Assembly (NCBI GenBank): GCA_036566745.1
Contig: DATCVR010000180.1
Span: 1-24,901, forward strand
Reading direction: 5' to 3'
DNA from: DATCVR01 sp036566745
GTDB taxonomy: Bacteria > Actinomycetota > Actinomycetes > Jiangellales > Jiangellaceae
DNA: 24,901 nt
Below are positions 1 through 7,959 of this stretch, piece after piece. A program made the translations under genes and the position numbers. Position 1 is the first letter of the stretch, and every line of letters starts with the position of its first letter. Under the pieces are notes generated by a model, which was not told where the DNA came from, searched no databases, and worked only from the letters and a program-made list of their open reading frames with translations.

Positions 1-320
1 CCACCGAGCCTCCGACCGAGCCTCCGACCGAGCCTCCGACCGAGCCTCCGACGGAACCTCCGACGGAACCGCCGGCGACCGAGACGCCCACCGAGCCCCC
101 CGCCACCGAGACGCCCACCGAGCCCCCCGCGACGGAGCCGCCGGCGACGGACGAGCCCACCGAGCCACCGGCCACGGAGCCGCCGGCGACGCAACCGCCG
201 GCGACGGAACCGCCGACCACGCCTCCGGCCACCGAGAGTCCCACGCCGGATCCGACCGGGACGCCCACGGAACCGACTCAGCCCACGGGCGAACCCTCGC
301 CCACCCCGTCCGGAACCTGA
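1..320 (+). CDS. Thr-Glu-Pro repeat protein, C-terminal end (partial)
   Basis: This is the 3' end of a gene that starts before the window. The first complete codon is at base 3 and TGA is at 318-320. The visible 105 residues are almost entirely low-complexity: about six tandem TEPP units, then PATETPTEPP, PATEPPATDEP and similar units, ending in PSPTPSGT. There is no Cys, no hydrophobic segment and no LPXTG sorting signal at the C-terminus, so this end is not sortase-anchored. Pro/Thr/Glu-rich tails like this are typical of extended, often surface-exposed and sometimes glycosylated spacers in actinobacteria. The folded domain lies upstream and is not visible, so no function can be assigned. 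It converges on the flippase-like gene with only 16 nt between the two stop codons. The frame is supported by the repeat periodicity and by uniform GC-rich third positions. Confidence 0.75.
   Translation, partial: TEPPTEPPTEPPTEPPTEPPTEPPATETPTEPPATETPTEPPATEPPATDEPTEPPATEPPATQPPATEPPTTPPATESPTPDPTGTPTEPTQPTGEPSPTPSGT
3..74 (+). repeat. 12-bp tandem repeat encoding TEPP
   Basis: Four identical copies of ACCGAGCCTCCG (3-14, 15-26, 27-38, 39-50) are followed by two degenerate copies (51-62 and 63-74). A second-order 27-nt repeat follows at 75-101 and 102-128. The array probably continues upstream of the window. The unit is a multiple of three, so copy-number change keeps the frame. Confidence 0.9.
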
Positions 321-336
321 GCCGAGCCGTCGATCA

Positions 337-1563
337 TCAGGGCGTCGAGGCGGTGGGCGTGGGGGAGGCGGGGGTTCCGATCCGTTCGCGCACGAGCCCC
401 CACACCACGATCGTCGCGGCCGCGCCCAGCCCGGGCACCAGCACCCCACCGAGGCCGGACGCCGTGGTCTCGACGATCACGACGTAGGCCGTCAATGCCA
501 CCCACACGACGGCGATCGTCCAGCGGTCACCCCGGGCGAGCTGCGCGTACACGAGCAGGTGGGCCAGCGCGTAGAGCGCGCCGAGCGCGGTGAAGCCGCC
601 CACCCACGGTGCGAGCTCGAGGTACGACGCGCCGGCCACCACCAGCACCGCCTGCTCGGACAGCGCGGCGGAGCCGACGACCAGCGCCACGCCGCACCCT
701 GCCACCACCACCAGGCCGCGCCGCATCGCGCTGTGCCGCCGGTCAGGGTCGGTCATGGCCGGGAAGGCGAGCAGTGGGACGAACTGCGGCAGCCAGAACG
801 CGACCTTGGTGAAGATCGAGCCCGCGGCATAGAGCCCGCTGGTGTGCTCGGGCAGCACGTGGCGCGCGAGCATGACGTCGACGTTGGTCAGCACGACGAA
901 GCCGAGCAGCATCGCCCCGGAGACCAGCGTCGTCCTGATCGCCGGCGACACCGGAGTGCCGTCGGCCTCCCTGACGGGCGGCCGGATGGCGATCCACGCC
1001 AGTGCCGCCGCCACCACGAAGCCGGTCGCGATGCCGGTCATCGCGGCTTGGGCGGTGGGTGAGATCGCCATCGCGACCAGCCCGCCGCCCACCCTCAGCA
1101 CCGCCTGCCCGGCCACCAGCGCGGCCAGGGCGGCGAACCGCTCGTGCCCCTGCGTCACGCCGAGTGCCGGAGCGGTGGCCGTGAGGGCCGCGATCGCGAT
1201 GGCCGCCGTGAGGGCCGGCACCACCGAGTCCAGCTGCAGCGCCGTCGAGAACACCGGACTGGCGAGCGCCAGCATCGAGCCCGCCGCGACCGCGAGCAGG
1301 ATCCCGGCGCGGACGGCGGGTGCGGGATCGGTGTGCCGGGCGGTTGCGCGCGCGGTGGTCGCCTGGACGGCGAGTGCGGCGACGTTGCCCACGATCACGA
1401 GCGCGAGCAGCGCGCTGAAGGCGCCGAACTCCTCCGGACCAAGCCGCCGGGCGCCCACGACGGTCAGCGCGTAGCCCAGGATGTTGGCCACGCTCGTGCC
1501 CATGGCCACGGCGCCCGCGCCGGACCAGGCCGAACGGAGGCGGGGCGGTTCGCGCCGGGTCAT
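337..1563 (-). CDS. polysaccharide/oligosaccharide flippase-like integral membrane protein
   Basis: A 408-residue protein, almost wholly hydrophobic, with about 12 predicted membrane segments between residues ~15 and ~390 and a short Pro/Thr-rich C-terminal tail. The N-terminus has the arrangement common in Wzx/MATE-like lipid-linked sugar flippases: a first helix followed by GARRLGPEEFGAFSAL. A mid-protein segment with NVDVMLARHVLP, then GLYAAGS and FWLPQFVPLLAFP, is also typical of that family (polysaccharide biosynthesis protein clan). Members move lipid-linked glycan precursors across the cytoplasmic membrane. The ATG start is supported by an AGGA Shine-Dalgarno 7 nt upstream. No glycosyltransferase genes are visible in this window, so the substrate is unknown. 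It could belong to a glycan cluster to the left, beyond the repeat protein it converges on. Confidence 0.75.
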   Translation of the reverse strand: MTRREPPRLRSAWSGAGAVAMGTSVANILGYALTVVGARRLGPEEFGAFSALLALVIVGNVAALAVQATTARATARHTDPAPAVRAGILLAVAAGSMLALASPVFSTALQLDSVVPALTAAIAIAALTATAPALGVTQGHERFAALAALVAGQAVLRVGGGLVAMAISPTAQAAMTGIATGFVVAAALAWIAIRPPVREADGTPVSPAIRTTLVSGAMLLGFVVLTNVDVMLARHVLPEHTSGLYAAGSIFTKVAFWLPQFVPLLAFPAMTDPDRRHSAMRRGLVVVAGCGVALVVGSAALSEQAVLVVAGASYLELAPWVGGFTALGALYALAHLLVYAQLARGDRWTIAVVWVALTAYVVIVETTASGLGGVLVPGLGAAATIVVWGLVRERIGTPASPTPTASTP

Positions 1564-1633
1564 CGATCAATCCTGCCAGCGCGTGATCCTGGCGTTGCGA
1601 AACTGAGATGCCCGAATCCCTGGTGGCGAAGGT

Positions 1634-1645
1634 TACTAGCTGGTA
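1634..1645. promoter_or_regulatory. imperfect inverted repeat upstream of the heptad-repeat operon (candidate operator)
   Basis: TACTAGCTGGTA is a two-fold symmetric 12-mer with five of six pairs Watson-Crick and one T/G mismatch. It is embedded in an A/T-richer patch (1628-1650) of an otherwise very GC-rich intergenic region, 64 nt before the start of the downstream membrane protein gene. TetR-type operators often look like this. No regulator gene is adjacent, so this is a weak call. Confidence 0.3.
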
Positions 1646-1708
1646 GGAAGTTCGCCAACGTGCGACCTGCGGCGGGCAACGGGGCCCGCGTTCACCGAGA
1701 GGACACAC

Positions 1709-2359
1709 ATGCGCGGCTACGTCTGGCCAGGCTTGATCCTGGCCGTGGCAACGGGCTTGTTGGTGTGGGGGGGTGACGCGCTCGGCCTCGAGCTCGAGCA
1801 CGTCGCGTTGCTGGGAGCGGCTCTCGGCGGAGCTCTCGGTCTGGTCCCGGATCGCTCGCCGCTGGCTCGCGCGGGCGGGTTCCTCATCGGTGCGCTCGCG
1901 GCCTGGATCGGCTACGCCGTCCGGGCGGCCTGGCTTCCGGACTCCTCGTCCGGACGGGCGGTCGCCGCAATGCTCGTGGTGGTCGTCGCGATGTTCGCGG
2001 CGTTCCTCGCGGCCGGCCGGCTGCCGCTGTGGGCGATGCTGCTCGGCGCCGCTGGTGTCGTCGGCGCCTACGAGGACGCCTACACGGCCGCGCCCGCGGA
2101 GTTCCTCTCCACCTCGCCCACGGCGTTGACCACGGTCCTGATGGCCGCCGCCCTCGGCTTCCTGGCCACGATCGTGCTGGGCACCCAGATCGAGGACGAG
2201 CGCGCCCGCGAGCGTGACCACACCGACGACGACGACTCCGGCGAGGCTGACGTGGACGACGTGGACGACGTGGACGACACCGCAGGTCGTGGTCGACGCC
2301 GCCGTTCCGACTCCGCGCCACAAGCCGACGACACCTTCTGGGAAGGAGCGCTGCGATGA
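1709..2359 (+). CDS. small integral membrane protein with acidic cytoplasmic tail; partner of heptad-repeat protein
   Basis: A 216-residue protein with about five hydrophobic segments in residues ~5-155 (the first is PGLILAVATGLLVWGG). A charged tail of about 60 residues contains DDDD, three tandem VDD units and an Arg cluster (GRGRRRR). It matches no enzyme family that I recognise. A GAGAGGA Shine-Dalgarno lies 7 nt before the ATG. The gene overlaps the next one by four bases (ATGA, 2356-2359), so the two are translationally coupled and probably work together. That partner is a secreted heptad-repeat protein with a C-terminal anchor. A role in the membrane assembly or export of that partner is only an inference from the coupling. 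Confidence 0.7.
   Translation: MRGYVWPGLILAVATGLLVWGGDALGLELEHVALLGAALGGALGLVPDRSPLARAGGFLIGALAAWIGYAVRAAWLPDSSSGRAVAAMLVVVVAMFAAFLAAGRLPLWAMLLGAAGVVGAYEDAYTAAPAEFLSTSPTALTTVLMAAALGFLATIVLGTQIEDERARERDHTDDDDSGEADVDDVDDVDDTAGRGRRRRSDSAPQADDTFWEGALR
2252..2278 (+). repeat. 9-bp tandem repeat (three copies) encoding VDD
   Basis: GTGGACGAC occurs three times head to tail at 2252-2260, 2261-2269 and 2270-2278, in frame. It makes the acidic VDDVDDVDD stretch in the tail of the small membrane protein. Confidence 0.85.
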
Positions 2360-5151
2360 AGCGCGCCATCACCGCTGCCGCCGCTTCCGTCGTCGCGCTC
2401 GGGCTGTTCGCCGCCCCGGCCGCGGCCGATGTCGACGTCACCAACACCGAGACCGTTCAGGTCTACCTCGACGCCACGGGAGAGGTGGACACGGCGCGCG
2501 TGTACGACCAGCTCGACCTGACCGGATCCGGTCAGGTCGAGGTGCACAACCCGGTCACGCCGGACGGTCTGCGCAACCTCGACGGGTTCGGGGGCTACTC
2601 GGTCGAGGACGACGAGGCCGTCGTCGACCTCGACGTCGACGGCGAGCAGCGCGTGCGCACCGTCTCGGACTTCGACGACGAGCTGCCCCTGTCGGTGTCG
2701 GTCGAGTACACCCTCGACGGCGAGGTCGTCGAGCCCGGCGACGTGGTCGGCGAGTCCGGTGAGCTCGAGGTTCGCTACACGGTCACGAACGAGACCGGCG
2801 AGATGCAGGAGATCAGCTACGACGACGGCACCGGCGCGATCGTCACCAGCGAGGAAGAGGTATTCGTCCCGATGGTCGGGTCGATGACGATGGTCCTCCC
2901 GGACACGTTCACCGATGTCACCACGGCCGAGGGCAACGCCGCGGGCGACGGACGCGGCGGCACCAAGCTGAGCTTCACCCTGACCCTCTTCCCGCCCATC
3001 GGGAAGCCCGAGCAGGAGTTCGGCTACACGGCGACGATCACCGACGGCGCCATCCCCGAGGCGACTCTGTCCGCGTTGCCGGTGTCCCCGCTGGACAGCC
3101 CGACGTTCGCCACGGCAGCCGACGGCTACGACGGCGGGATCGACTCCGGCATCTCGCTGGCCGAGGGTGCGCAGACGATCGACGAGAACCTCCTGCGGCT
3201 GCGGGACGGCGCCTCCAGCCTCCTGGCCGGCCTGATCCAGCTGCGCGACGGTGCCGAGCAGCTCAGCACTGGCTTGGCCGACCGCGCCGCGCCGGGCGCG
3301 CAGGAGCTGGCCGACGGGCTGGGCGACCAGCTGGCTCCCGGCGCCCGCGAACTCGCCGACGGTGGTGACCAGCTCGCCGATGGACTGCAGAACCGGCTGG
3401 CACCGGGCGCGCAGGAGCTGGCCACCGGTGGCCAGCAGCTCGCCGACGGGCTGGGTAAGCGGCTGATCCCGGGCGCGAACCAGCTGGCCGACGGCGCCGG
3501 CCAGCTCTCGGACGGGTTGCAGAACCGGCTGGCACCGGGTGCTGAGGAGCTGGCCACCGGTGGCGAGCAGCTCGCCGACGGCGCCGGACGCCTGGCCGAG
3601 GGCCTCCAGACGGCGGGGGAGAAGGCGCCCGAGCTCATCGGCGGTCTGCAACAGGTCAGTGACGGCCTGGGCCGGGTCGACGGCGGCCTCACCCAGCTGT
3701 ACGACGGGATCGGCGGACTGCCCGAGCAGGCCAAGCCCCTCCACGACGGCATCGCCCAGCTGCGCGCCGGCATCGGCGACCTCGAGACCGAGGGCACGCT
3801 GCTCAACGGCGTCCACCAGATCCACGTCGGGCTCCGGGACCAGGCCGTGCCCGCCCTCGAGCAGATGGCAGCCGGTGTGTTCAACGAGTCGGCGAGCGCG
3901 CCCGGTGCGTACCAGAAGCTGGGCTGCGCGGTCCTCGTCCTGAACGACCTCGTGGAGAAGCGGGACTCCGGCTTCGACAAGACCTGCTACGGCGACGACT
4001 GGGCCACGATCACCACCGGGCGGCTGGCGATCAAGCCGTCGTACGACCTCATCACCGCGCAGATCCTCACGACCCTGCGCGACCAATTGGCCGACGGCCG
4101 GGCCGCTCTGGCCAACCCAGACGACCCGGGCGACCGCGAGACCCTCTTCGGTGGGTTGAACACCCTCAAGGGTGCGTTGACCAGCGGCGAAGGGATCCTC
4201 GCCGGGCTGGTGCGGATCCAGTGCGGGTTGTCGAGCGCGTCACTCGACGCCTGCGACTCCGACCAGCCGGGCCTGCTGGAAGGGCTCAGCCGGGTCGACG
4301 GCGGGGTGACCCAGCTCGTGGACGGGGTGGTCGCCTCGGTCCAGGGCGGCGTCGGGACCCCGGAGGACACGCCCGAGGACGAGACGTTGCGCGGCGGCGT
4401 CAACGGCCTCAGCGACGGCGTCGACCAGATCATCGCGGGCGGCAACACGCTCCTCGACGGCCTGACCCAGCTCGGCGACGGCGCGAACCAGCTCCACGAC
4501 GGCAGCCTGCGGCTCTCCGACGGCGCCGGCCAGCTGGCCACCGGCGCGACCGAGGCGGCCGAAGGCGCGGGACGACTCGCCGACGGTGCGGGCCAACTCG
4601 CCACCGGTGCCCAGGACGCCGAAGACGGAGCCAGGCGGATCGCCGACGGCGCCGGCCAGCTCTCCGACGGCGCCGACGAGGCCGCGGACGGTGCGGGCCG
4701 GATCGCCGACGGTGCGGGACAGCTGGCCGACGGTGCCGACGAGGCCGCCACGGGAGCCGGCACCCTCGCGGACGGTCTGAACGACGCCTCCGACGGCTCC
4801 GTCCAGCTCTACGAGGGTCTGCAACAGGCCGCCGACGGCGCTCCGCAGATCGTCGACGGCACCGAGCGGCTGTCCACCGAGGGCGCGGCCAAGCTCGAGG
4901 AGGCGGGCCAGTCCACGGCGGCTGACTTCGGCACCCGCTACGCCCTGCTCGAGGCCGGCGCCGAACGCGCCACGAGCGAACCGCTGGTCAACGGTGCTCC
5001 GGAGGGCGCAGCACTGATGACGGCGTTCAGCTACGAACTGCCGGCTGTCACCGGCGAGGGCGGGCGCAACCTGACCCGCGGCGTCGTGGCGCTGGTGCTG
5101 TTCGCGGCGGCGGCCGGGGTGGCGGCGCTGGTGAAGTCGCGACGCGCCTGA
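2356..5151 (+). CDS. secreted, membrane-anchored X-X-X-Leu-X-X-Gly heptad-repeat protein (TIGR03057/YhgE-like repeats)
   Basis: A 931-residue protein with a Sec signal peptide (residues 1-24, cleavage after APAAA) and a globular Asp-rich N-domain (~25-260). A first block of Leu-x-Asp/x-Gly heptads spans ~274-420 (LADGAGQL, LAPGAQELATGG). A non-repeat centre follows with four Cys (C524, C544, C623, C633), possibly disulfide-bonded outside the cell. A second heptad block spans ~681-850 and a C-terminal helix ~908-925 is followed by KSRRA. The order signal peptide, ectodomain, single helix and basic tail indicates a type I membrane protein. Heptads of this kind occur in YhgE/Pip and type VII-associated EsaA-like proteins and are expected to form long helical rods. 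The function is unknown. A GAAGGAG Shine-Dalgarno precedes the ATG, which overlaps the upstream stop codon. Confidence 0.8.
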   Translation: MKRAITAAAASVVALGLFAAPAAADVDVTNTETVQVYLDATGEVDTARVYDQLDLTGSGQVEVHNPVTPDGLRNLDGFGGYSVEDDEAVVDLDVDGEQRVRTVSDFDDELPLSVSVEYTLDGEVVEPGDVVGESGELEVRYTVTNETGEMQEISYDDGTGAIVTSEEEVFVPMVGSMTMVLPDTFTDVTTAEGNAAGDGRGGTKLSFTLTLFPPIGKPEQEFGYTATITDGAIPEATLSALPVSPLDSPTFATAADGYDGGIDSGISLAEGAQTIDENLLRLRDGASSLLAGLIQLRDGAEQLSTGLADRAAPGAQELADGLGDQLAPGARELADGGDQLADGLQNRLAPGAQELATGGQQLADGLGKRLIPGANQLADGAGQLSDGLQNRLAPGAEELATGGEQLADGAGRLAEGLQTAGEKAPELIGGLQQVSDGLGRVDGGLTQLYDGIGGLPEQAKPLHDGIAQLRAGIGDLETEGTLLNGVHQIHVGLRDQAVPALEQMAAGVFNESASAPGAYQKLGCAVLVLNDLVEKRDSGFDKTCYGDDWATITTGRLAIKPSYDLITAQILTTLRDQLADGRAALANPDDPGDRETLFGGLNTLKGALTSGEGILAGLVRIQCGLSSASLDACDSDQPGLLEGLSRVDGGVTQLVDGVVASVQGGVGTPEDTPEDETLRGGVNGLSDGVDQIIAGGNTLLDGLTQLGDGANQLHDGSLRLSDGAGQLATGATEAAEGAGRLADGAGQLATGAQDAEDGARRIADGAGQLSDGADEAADGAGRIADGAGQLADGADEAATGAGTLADGLNDASDGSVQLYEGLQQAADGAPQIVDGTERLSTEGAAKLEEAGQSTAADFGTRYALLEAGAERATSEPLVNGAPEGAALMTAFSYELPAVTGEGGRNLTRGVVALVLFAAAAGVAALVKSRRA
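3388..3582 (+). repeat. 63-nt duplicated segment inside the heptad region
   Basis: The 63 bases at 3388-3450 recur at 3520-3582 with only about five differences, offset by 132 nt (44 codons). Both copies encode QNRLAPGA followed by ELATGG and QLADG. This shows the rod grew by recent in-frame internal duplication. Further shorter copies of the GCCGACGGTGCGGG type fill 4560-4740. Confidence 0.75.
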
Positions 5152-5164
5152 GTCGTGGTCCGAT

Positions 5165-5199
5165 CGCGGAGCGTGGGTCACGGTGACCCACGCTCCGCG
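5165..5199. terminator. 35-bp perfect palindrome between the heptad operon and the DUF3068 gene (terminator or operator)
   Basis: Two 17-base arms, 5165-5181 and 5183-5199, are exact reverse complements around a single centre base. The palindrome begins 14 nt after the stop codon of the heptad gene. As RNA it forms a very stable GC-rich hairpin without a U-tract, which is common for actinobacterial intrinsic terminators. It also ends 22 nt before the -10-like hexamer of the next gene, at the edge of the -35 region, so a DNA-level operator role is possible. Confidence 0.6.
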
Positions 5200-5221
5200 G
5201 GCGGGTCCCCGGCGGCTCGCC

Positions 5222-5227
5222 TATCGT
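5222..5227 (+). promoter_or_regulatory. -10 hexamer TATCGT of a leaderless promoter
   Basis: TATCGT fits TANNNT and ends exactly 7 nt before the ATG at 5235. Transcription would therefore begin at or next to the start codon. No Shine-Dalgarno is present. This also argues against the upstream in-frame GTG at 5226, which overlaps the hexamer. Confidence 0.55.
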
Positions 5228-5234
5228 GGGGCCA

Positions 5235-6251
5235 ATGCGCCGAACGCTCGGATACGCCCTGGTGTGCCTCGGCGTTCTCGCACTCGCCCTCGCGCCCCTG
5301 CTGCGCTGGTACGCCTACCCGCGCATCGCCGTCGTCGACGACACCGTGGCGGAGTCCGGCGAGAACGTCGTCACCCTCACCTCGGAGGGCGAGGACGTCA
5401 CCGTGCTCGACATCGCCCTCGTCACGGCGGGCGAGGCCGAGGCGACGCGGGTCACCACGGTCACCTCCGAGCGCACGGTGCGGCCGGACCGCGCTGCCGG
5501 CACCGACGACGTCGCCGTGTGGGACAGCCGGGTGAGCACCACCGACGCCGAAGGCAGCGAGCTGTCCGGCTCCACCGAGCGGATCGCCTTCGACCGCCGC
5601 ACGTCCGAGCTGGTCGACGGCTTCGAGCAGTACTACCAGCCCACAGGCAGTGCGGCCGAGCCGGTCGCGGTGGAGCGGACCGGCTACTACCTCCGGTTCC
5701 CGTTCGATACCCAGAAGGTCGACCACGACGTCTGGGACGCCACCCTTCAGGACTCGCACCCGGCGACGTTCGAGGGCGAGGAAGAGATCGGCGGGCTGCG
5801 GGTGTACCGGTTCGCCCAGGAGGTCGAGGCCACCGAGGTCGCCGAGGTCCAGGTGCCCGGGCGGCTGGTCGGGGCGAGCGAGCCCGCCGTCGCGGCCCAG
5901 CGGATGTACGCCACCACCCGGACATTCTGGGTCGAACCGGCCACTGGGGCGATCGTCCGGGCCCGCGACGAACCCGACGTCTACCTCGACTATCAGGGGC
6001 AGCGCGGACCGACGGTGCTGCAGGGCACCCTCGAGTACACCGACGACACCGTGGCCGCCAACGTCGACCGGTACGAACCGCGGGCTCGCACCCTGACCCT
6101 GGTCCATACCGTCGGACCGATCGCCGGGGTGGTGTTCGGCCTGGTGAGCGTGGGTGTGGCGGCCGTCCTGCTGCGCCCGCGCCGGCGCTACGTCCCGAGG
6201 CGGGCGGCGGGCGCCCAGGGCGAGGGTCCCGCAATTGACCCTGATCGGTAG
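5235..6251 (+). CDS. DUF3068 / PorA-family envelope protein
   Basis: A 338-residue protein with an N-terminal signal-anchor helix (residues ~4-22, LGYALVCLGVLALALAPLL), then RWYAYPR, a long extracytoplasmic region (~27-290) and a C-terminal helix (~291-313) followed by a basic tail. The two-helix bracket, the ectodomain and motifs such as YYLRFPFDTQK, YRFAQEV and TFWVEPATG are those of the actinobacterial DUF3068 family, which databases often label 'porin PorA family'. The biochemical role is not established, and the porin label should not be taken literally for this protein. The ATG at 5235 is preferred over GTG 5226 because of the leaderless spacing. Its 3' end contains the -35 and part of the -10 region of rpsA. 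Confidence 0.75.
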   Translation: MRRTLGYALVCLGVLALALAPLLRWYAYPRIAVVDDTVAESGENVVTLTSEGEDVTVLDIALVTAGEAEATRVTTVTSERTVRPDRAAGTDDVAVWDSRVSTTDAEGSELSGSTERIAFDRRTSELVDGFEQYYQPTGSAAEPVAVERTGYYLRFPFDTQKVDHDVWDATLQDSHPATFEGEEEIGGLRVYRFAQEVEATEVAEVQVPGRLVGASEPAVAAQRMYATTRTFWVEPATGAIVRARDEPDVYLDYQGQRGPTVLQGTLEYTDDTVAANVDRYEPRARTLTLVHTVGPIAGVVFGLVSVGVAAVLLRPRRRYVPRRAAGAQGEGPAIDPDR

Positions 6252-6264
6252 CGCCCGGTAGCCT
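6235..6264 (+). promoter_or_regulatory. sigma70-type promoter of rpsA
   Basis: TTGACC (6235-6240) and TAGCCT (6259-6264) are separated by 18 nt, a near-consensus housekeeping promoter. It overlaps the last codons of the upstream DUF3068 gene. Expected transcription start is near 6271, giving a leader of about 160 nt. Confidence 0.6.
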
Positions 6265-6270
6265 GTGGGT

Positions 6271-6429
6271 TGCGCTGTGGGCCTGCGCGACCTCGGACCG
6301 AGCAGGCTTGCGCTCGTTCTTGTCGTTGGCCGGTACGCGTTCCAGTCCTGGTCGTTTCAATGGCACGACGATCAAAGGGCCTCCCGCGCGGCAACGCCCC
6401 ACACATTCCTGTCCGGAGTTCCCTTCCAC
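6271..6429 (+). other. long 5' leader of rpsA
   Basis: About 160 nt lie between the inferred start of transcription and the rpsA ATG, with no convincing small gene. A GGAG element at 6414-6417 is the probable Shine-Dalgarno (spacing about 12 nt). S1 mRNAs are autoregulated through structured leaders in other bacteria, so a regulatory fold is plausible. I cannot draw one confidently by eye. Confidence 0.4.
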
Positions 6430-7908
6430 ATGACGAGCAGCATCGAGGCTGAACTGGCCCCCTCGGCCGGTACCACACCGCAGGTCGCGGTCAACGACAT
6501 CGGGTCCGCAGAGGACTTCCTTGCCGCCATCGACGAGACGATCAAGTACTTCAACGATGGCGACATCGTCGAGGGGACTGTCGTCAAGGTCGATCGGGAC
6601 GAGGTCCTGCTGGACATCGGCTACAAGACCGAGGGCGTCATTCCCTCGCGCGAGCTGTCGATCAAGCACGACGTCGACCCCAACGAGGTCGTCTCCGTTG
6701 GTGACGAGGTCGAGGCACTGGTCCTTCAGAAGGAGGACAAGGAAGGCCGGCTGATCCTGTCCAAGAAGCGCGCTCAGTACGAGCGGGCCTGGGGCAAGAT
6801 CGAGGAGATCAAGGAAGCCGACGGCGTCGTCTCCGGCACCGTCATCGAGGTCGTCAAGGGTGGGCTCATCCTCGACATCGGCCTGCGTGGCTTCCTGCCG
6901 GCGTCGCTGGTCGAGATGCGCCGCGTGCGCGACCTCCAGCCGTACGTCGGCAAGGAGATCGAGGCCAAGATCATCGAGCTGGACAAGAACCGCAACAACG
7001 TGGTCCTGTCCCGCCGCGCCTGGCTCGAGCAGACCCAGTCCGAGGTCCGGTCCACCTTCCTGCAGACCCTGCAGAAGGGCCAGATCCGCTCGGGCGTCGT
7101 CTCCTCGATCGTCAACTTCGGCGCGTTCGTCGACCTGGGCGGCGTCGACGGTCTGGTCCACGTCTCCGAGCTGTCCTGGAAGCACATCGACCACCCCTCC
7201 GAGGTGGTCGAGGTGGGCCAGGAGGTCACCGTCGAGGTGCTCGACGTCGACATGGACCGCGAGCGGGTGTCCCTCTCGCTCAAGGCCACTCTCGAAGACC
7301 CGTGGCAGCAGTTCGCCCGCACCCACCAGATCGGCCAGATCGTGCCGGGCAAGGTCACCAAGCTGGTGCCGTTCGGTGCGTTCGTCCGCGTCGACGACGG
7401 CATCGAGGGCCTGGTCCACATCTCCGAGCTGGCCGAGCGCCACGTCGAGGTGCCCGAGCAGGTCGTGGCGGTGGGCAAGGACGTCATGGTCAAGGTCATC
7501 GACATCGACCTCGAGCGTCGCCGCATCTCGCTGTCGCTCAAGCAGGCCAACGAGGGCGACACCGCGGCCCACGTGTCCGAGCACTTCGACCCCACGCTCT
7601 ACGGCATGGCGGCCGACTACGACGACCAGGGCAACTACAAGTACCCCGAGGGCTTCGACCCCGAGACCAACGACTGGCTCGAGGGCTACGAGAAGCAGCG
7701 CGAGGAGTGGGAGCGGCAGTACGCCGAGGCCCACGCTCGCTGGGAGGCCCACAAGTCGCAGATCGAGAGCGCTCAGGCTGCCGACGCCGAGGCCAAGGCC
7801 GACAACCCGTCGTCCTACACCTCGTCGCAGCCCGACACCGATCAGGGCGGCACACTGGCTTCCGACGAGGCGCTCCAGGCGCTGCGCGAGAAGCTCACCG
7901 GTAACTGA
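6430..7908 (+). CDS. rpsA: 30S ribosomal protein S1
   Basis: A 492-residue protein with four S1 (OB-fold) RNA-binding domains at about residues 44-115, 134-198, 217-286 and 302-374. Each ends in the typical LSLK/LSRR/LSKK strand (RLILSKKRA, NVVLSRRAW, RVSLSLKA, RISLSLKQA). Domains 3 and 4 carry the classic NFGAFVDLGGVDGLVHVSEL and PFGAFVRVDDGIEGLVHISE segments. The acidic, Tyr/Glu-rich C-terminal tail is typical of actinobacterial S1, which has four domains rather than the six of E. coli. It binds mRNA on the small subunit. The ATG at 6430 (MTSSIEAE) matches the family's usual start. An in-frame open stretch back to 6265 lies in the leader and is not used. It has its own promoter and terminator, so it is probably monocistronic. 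Confidence 0.97.
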   Translation: MTSSIEAELAPSAGTTPQVAVNDIGSAEDFLAAIDETIKYFNDGDIVEGTVVKVDRDEVLLDIGYKTEGVIPSRELSIKHDVDPNEVVSVGDEVEALVLQKEDKEGRLILSKKRAQYERAWGKIEEIKEADGVVSGTVIEVVKGGLILDIGLRGFLPASLVEMRRVRDLQPYVGKEIEAKIIELDKNRNNVVLSRRAWLEQTQSEVRSTFLQTLQKGQIRSGVVSSIVNFGAFVDLGGVDGLVHVSELSWKHIDHPSEVVEVGQEVTVEVLDVDMDRERVSLSLKATLEDPWQQFARTHQIGQIVPGKVTKLVPFGAFVRVDDGIEGLVHISELAERHVEVPEQVVAVGKDVMVKVIDIDLERRRISLSLKQANEGDTAAHVSEHFDPTLYGMAADYDDQGNYKYPEGFDPETNDWLEGYEKQREEWERQYAEAHARWEAHKSQIESAQAADAEAKADNPSSYTSSQPDTDQGGTLASDEALQALREKLTGN

Positions 7909-7919
7909 CGCACCACTCT

Positions 7920-7959
7920 CGAGGGCCCCGTTTCGCCACCTGGCGAGGCGGGGCCCTCG
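7920..7959 (+). terminator. rpsA intrinsic terminator hairpin
   Basis: Arms CGAGGGCCCCG (7920-7930) and CGGGGCCCTCG (7949-7959) are perfect complements of 11 bp. An inner TTCGCC/GGCGAG pairing is also possible. It starts 11 nt after the rpsA stop codon. No T-run follows, as is usual in this GC range. Confidence 0.8.

Noticed and set aside
3..128. Repeat array as a CRISPR or other spaced repeat
   Set aside because: Units are directly adjacent, 12 or 27 nt long, in frame and protein-coding, with no unique spacers.
743..2323. 526-codon minus-strand frame spanning the flippase-like gene and its neighbour
   Set aside because: It crosses the divergent intergenic region and two genes with good starts and hydrophobic patterns. 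Its product lacks any recognisable domain.
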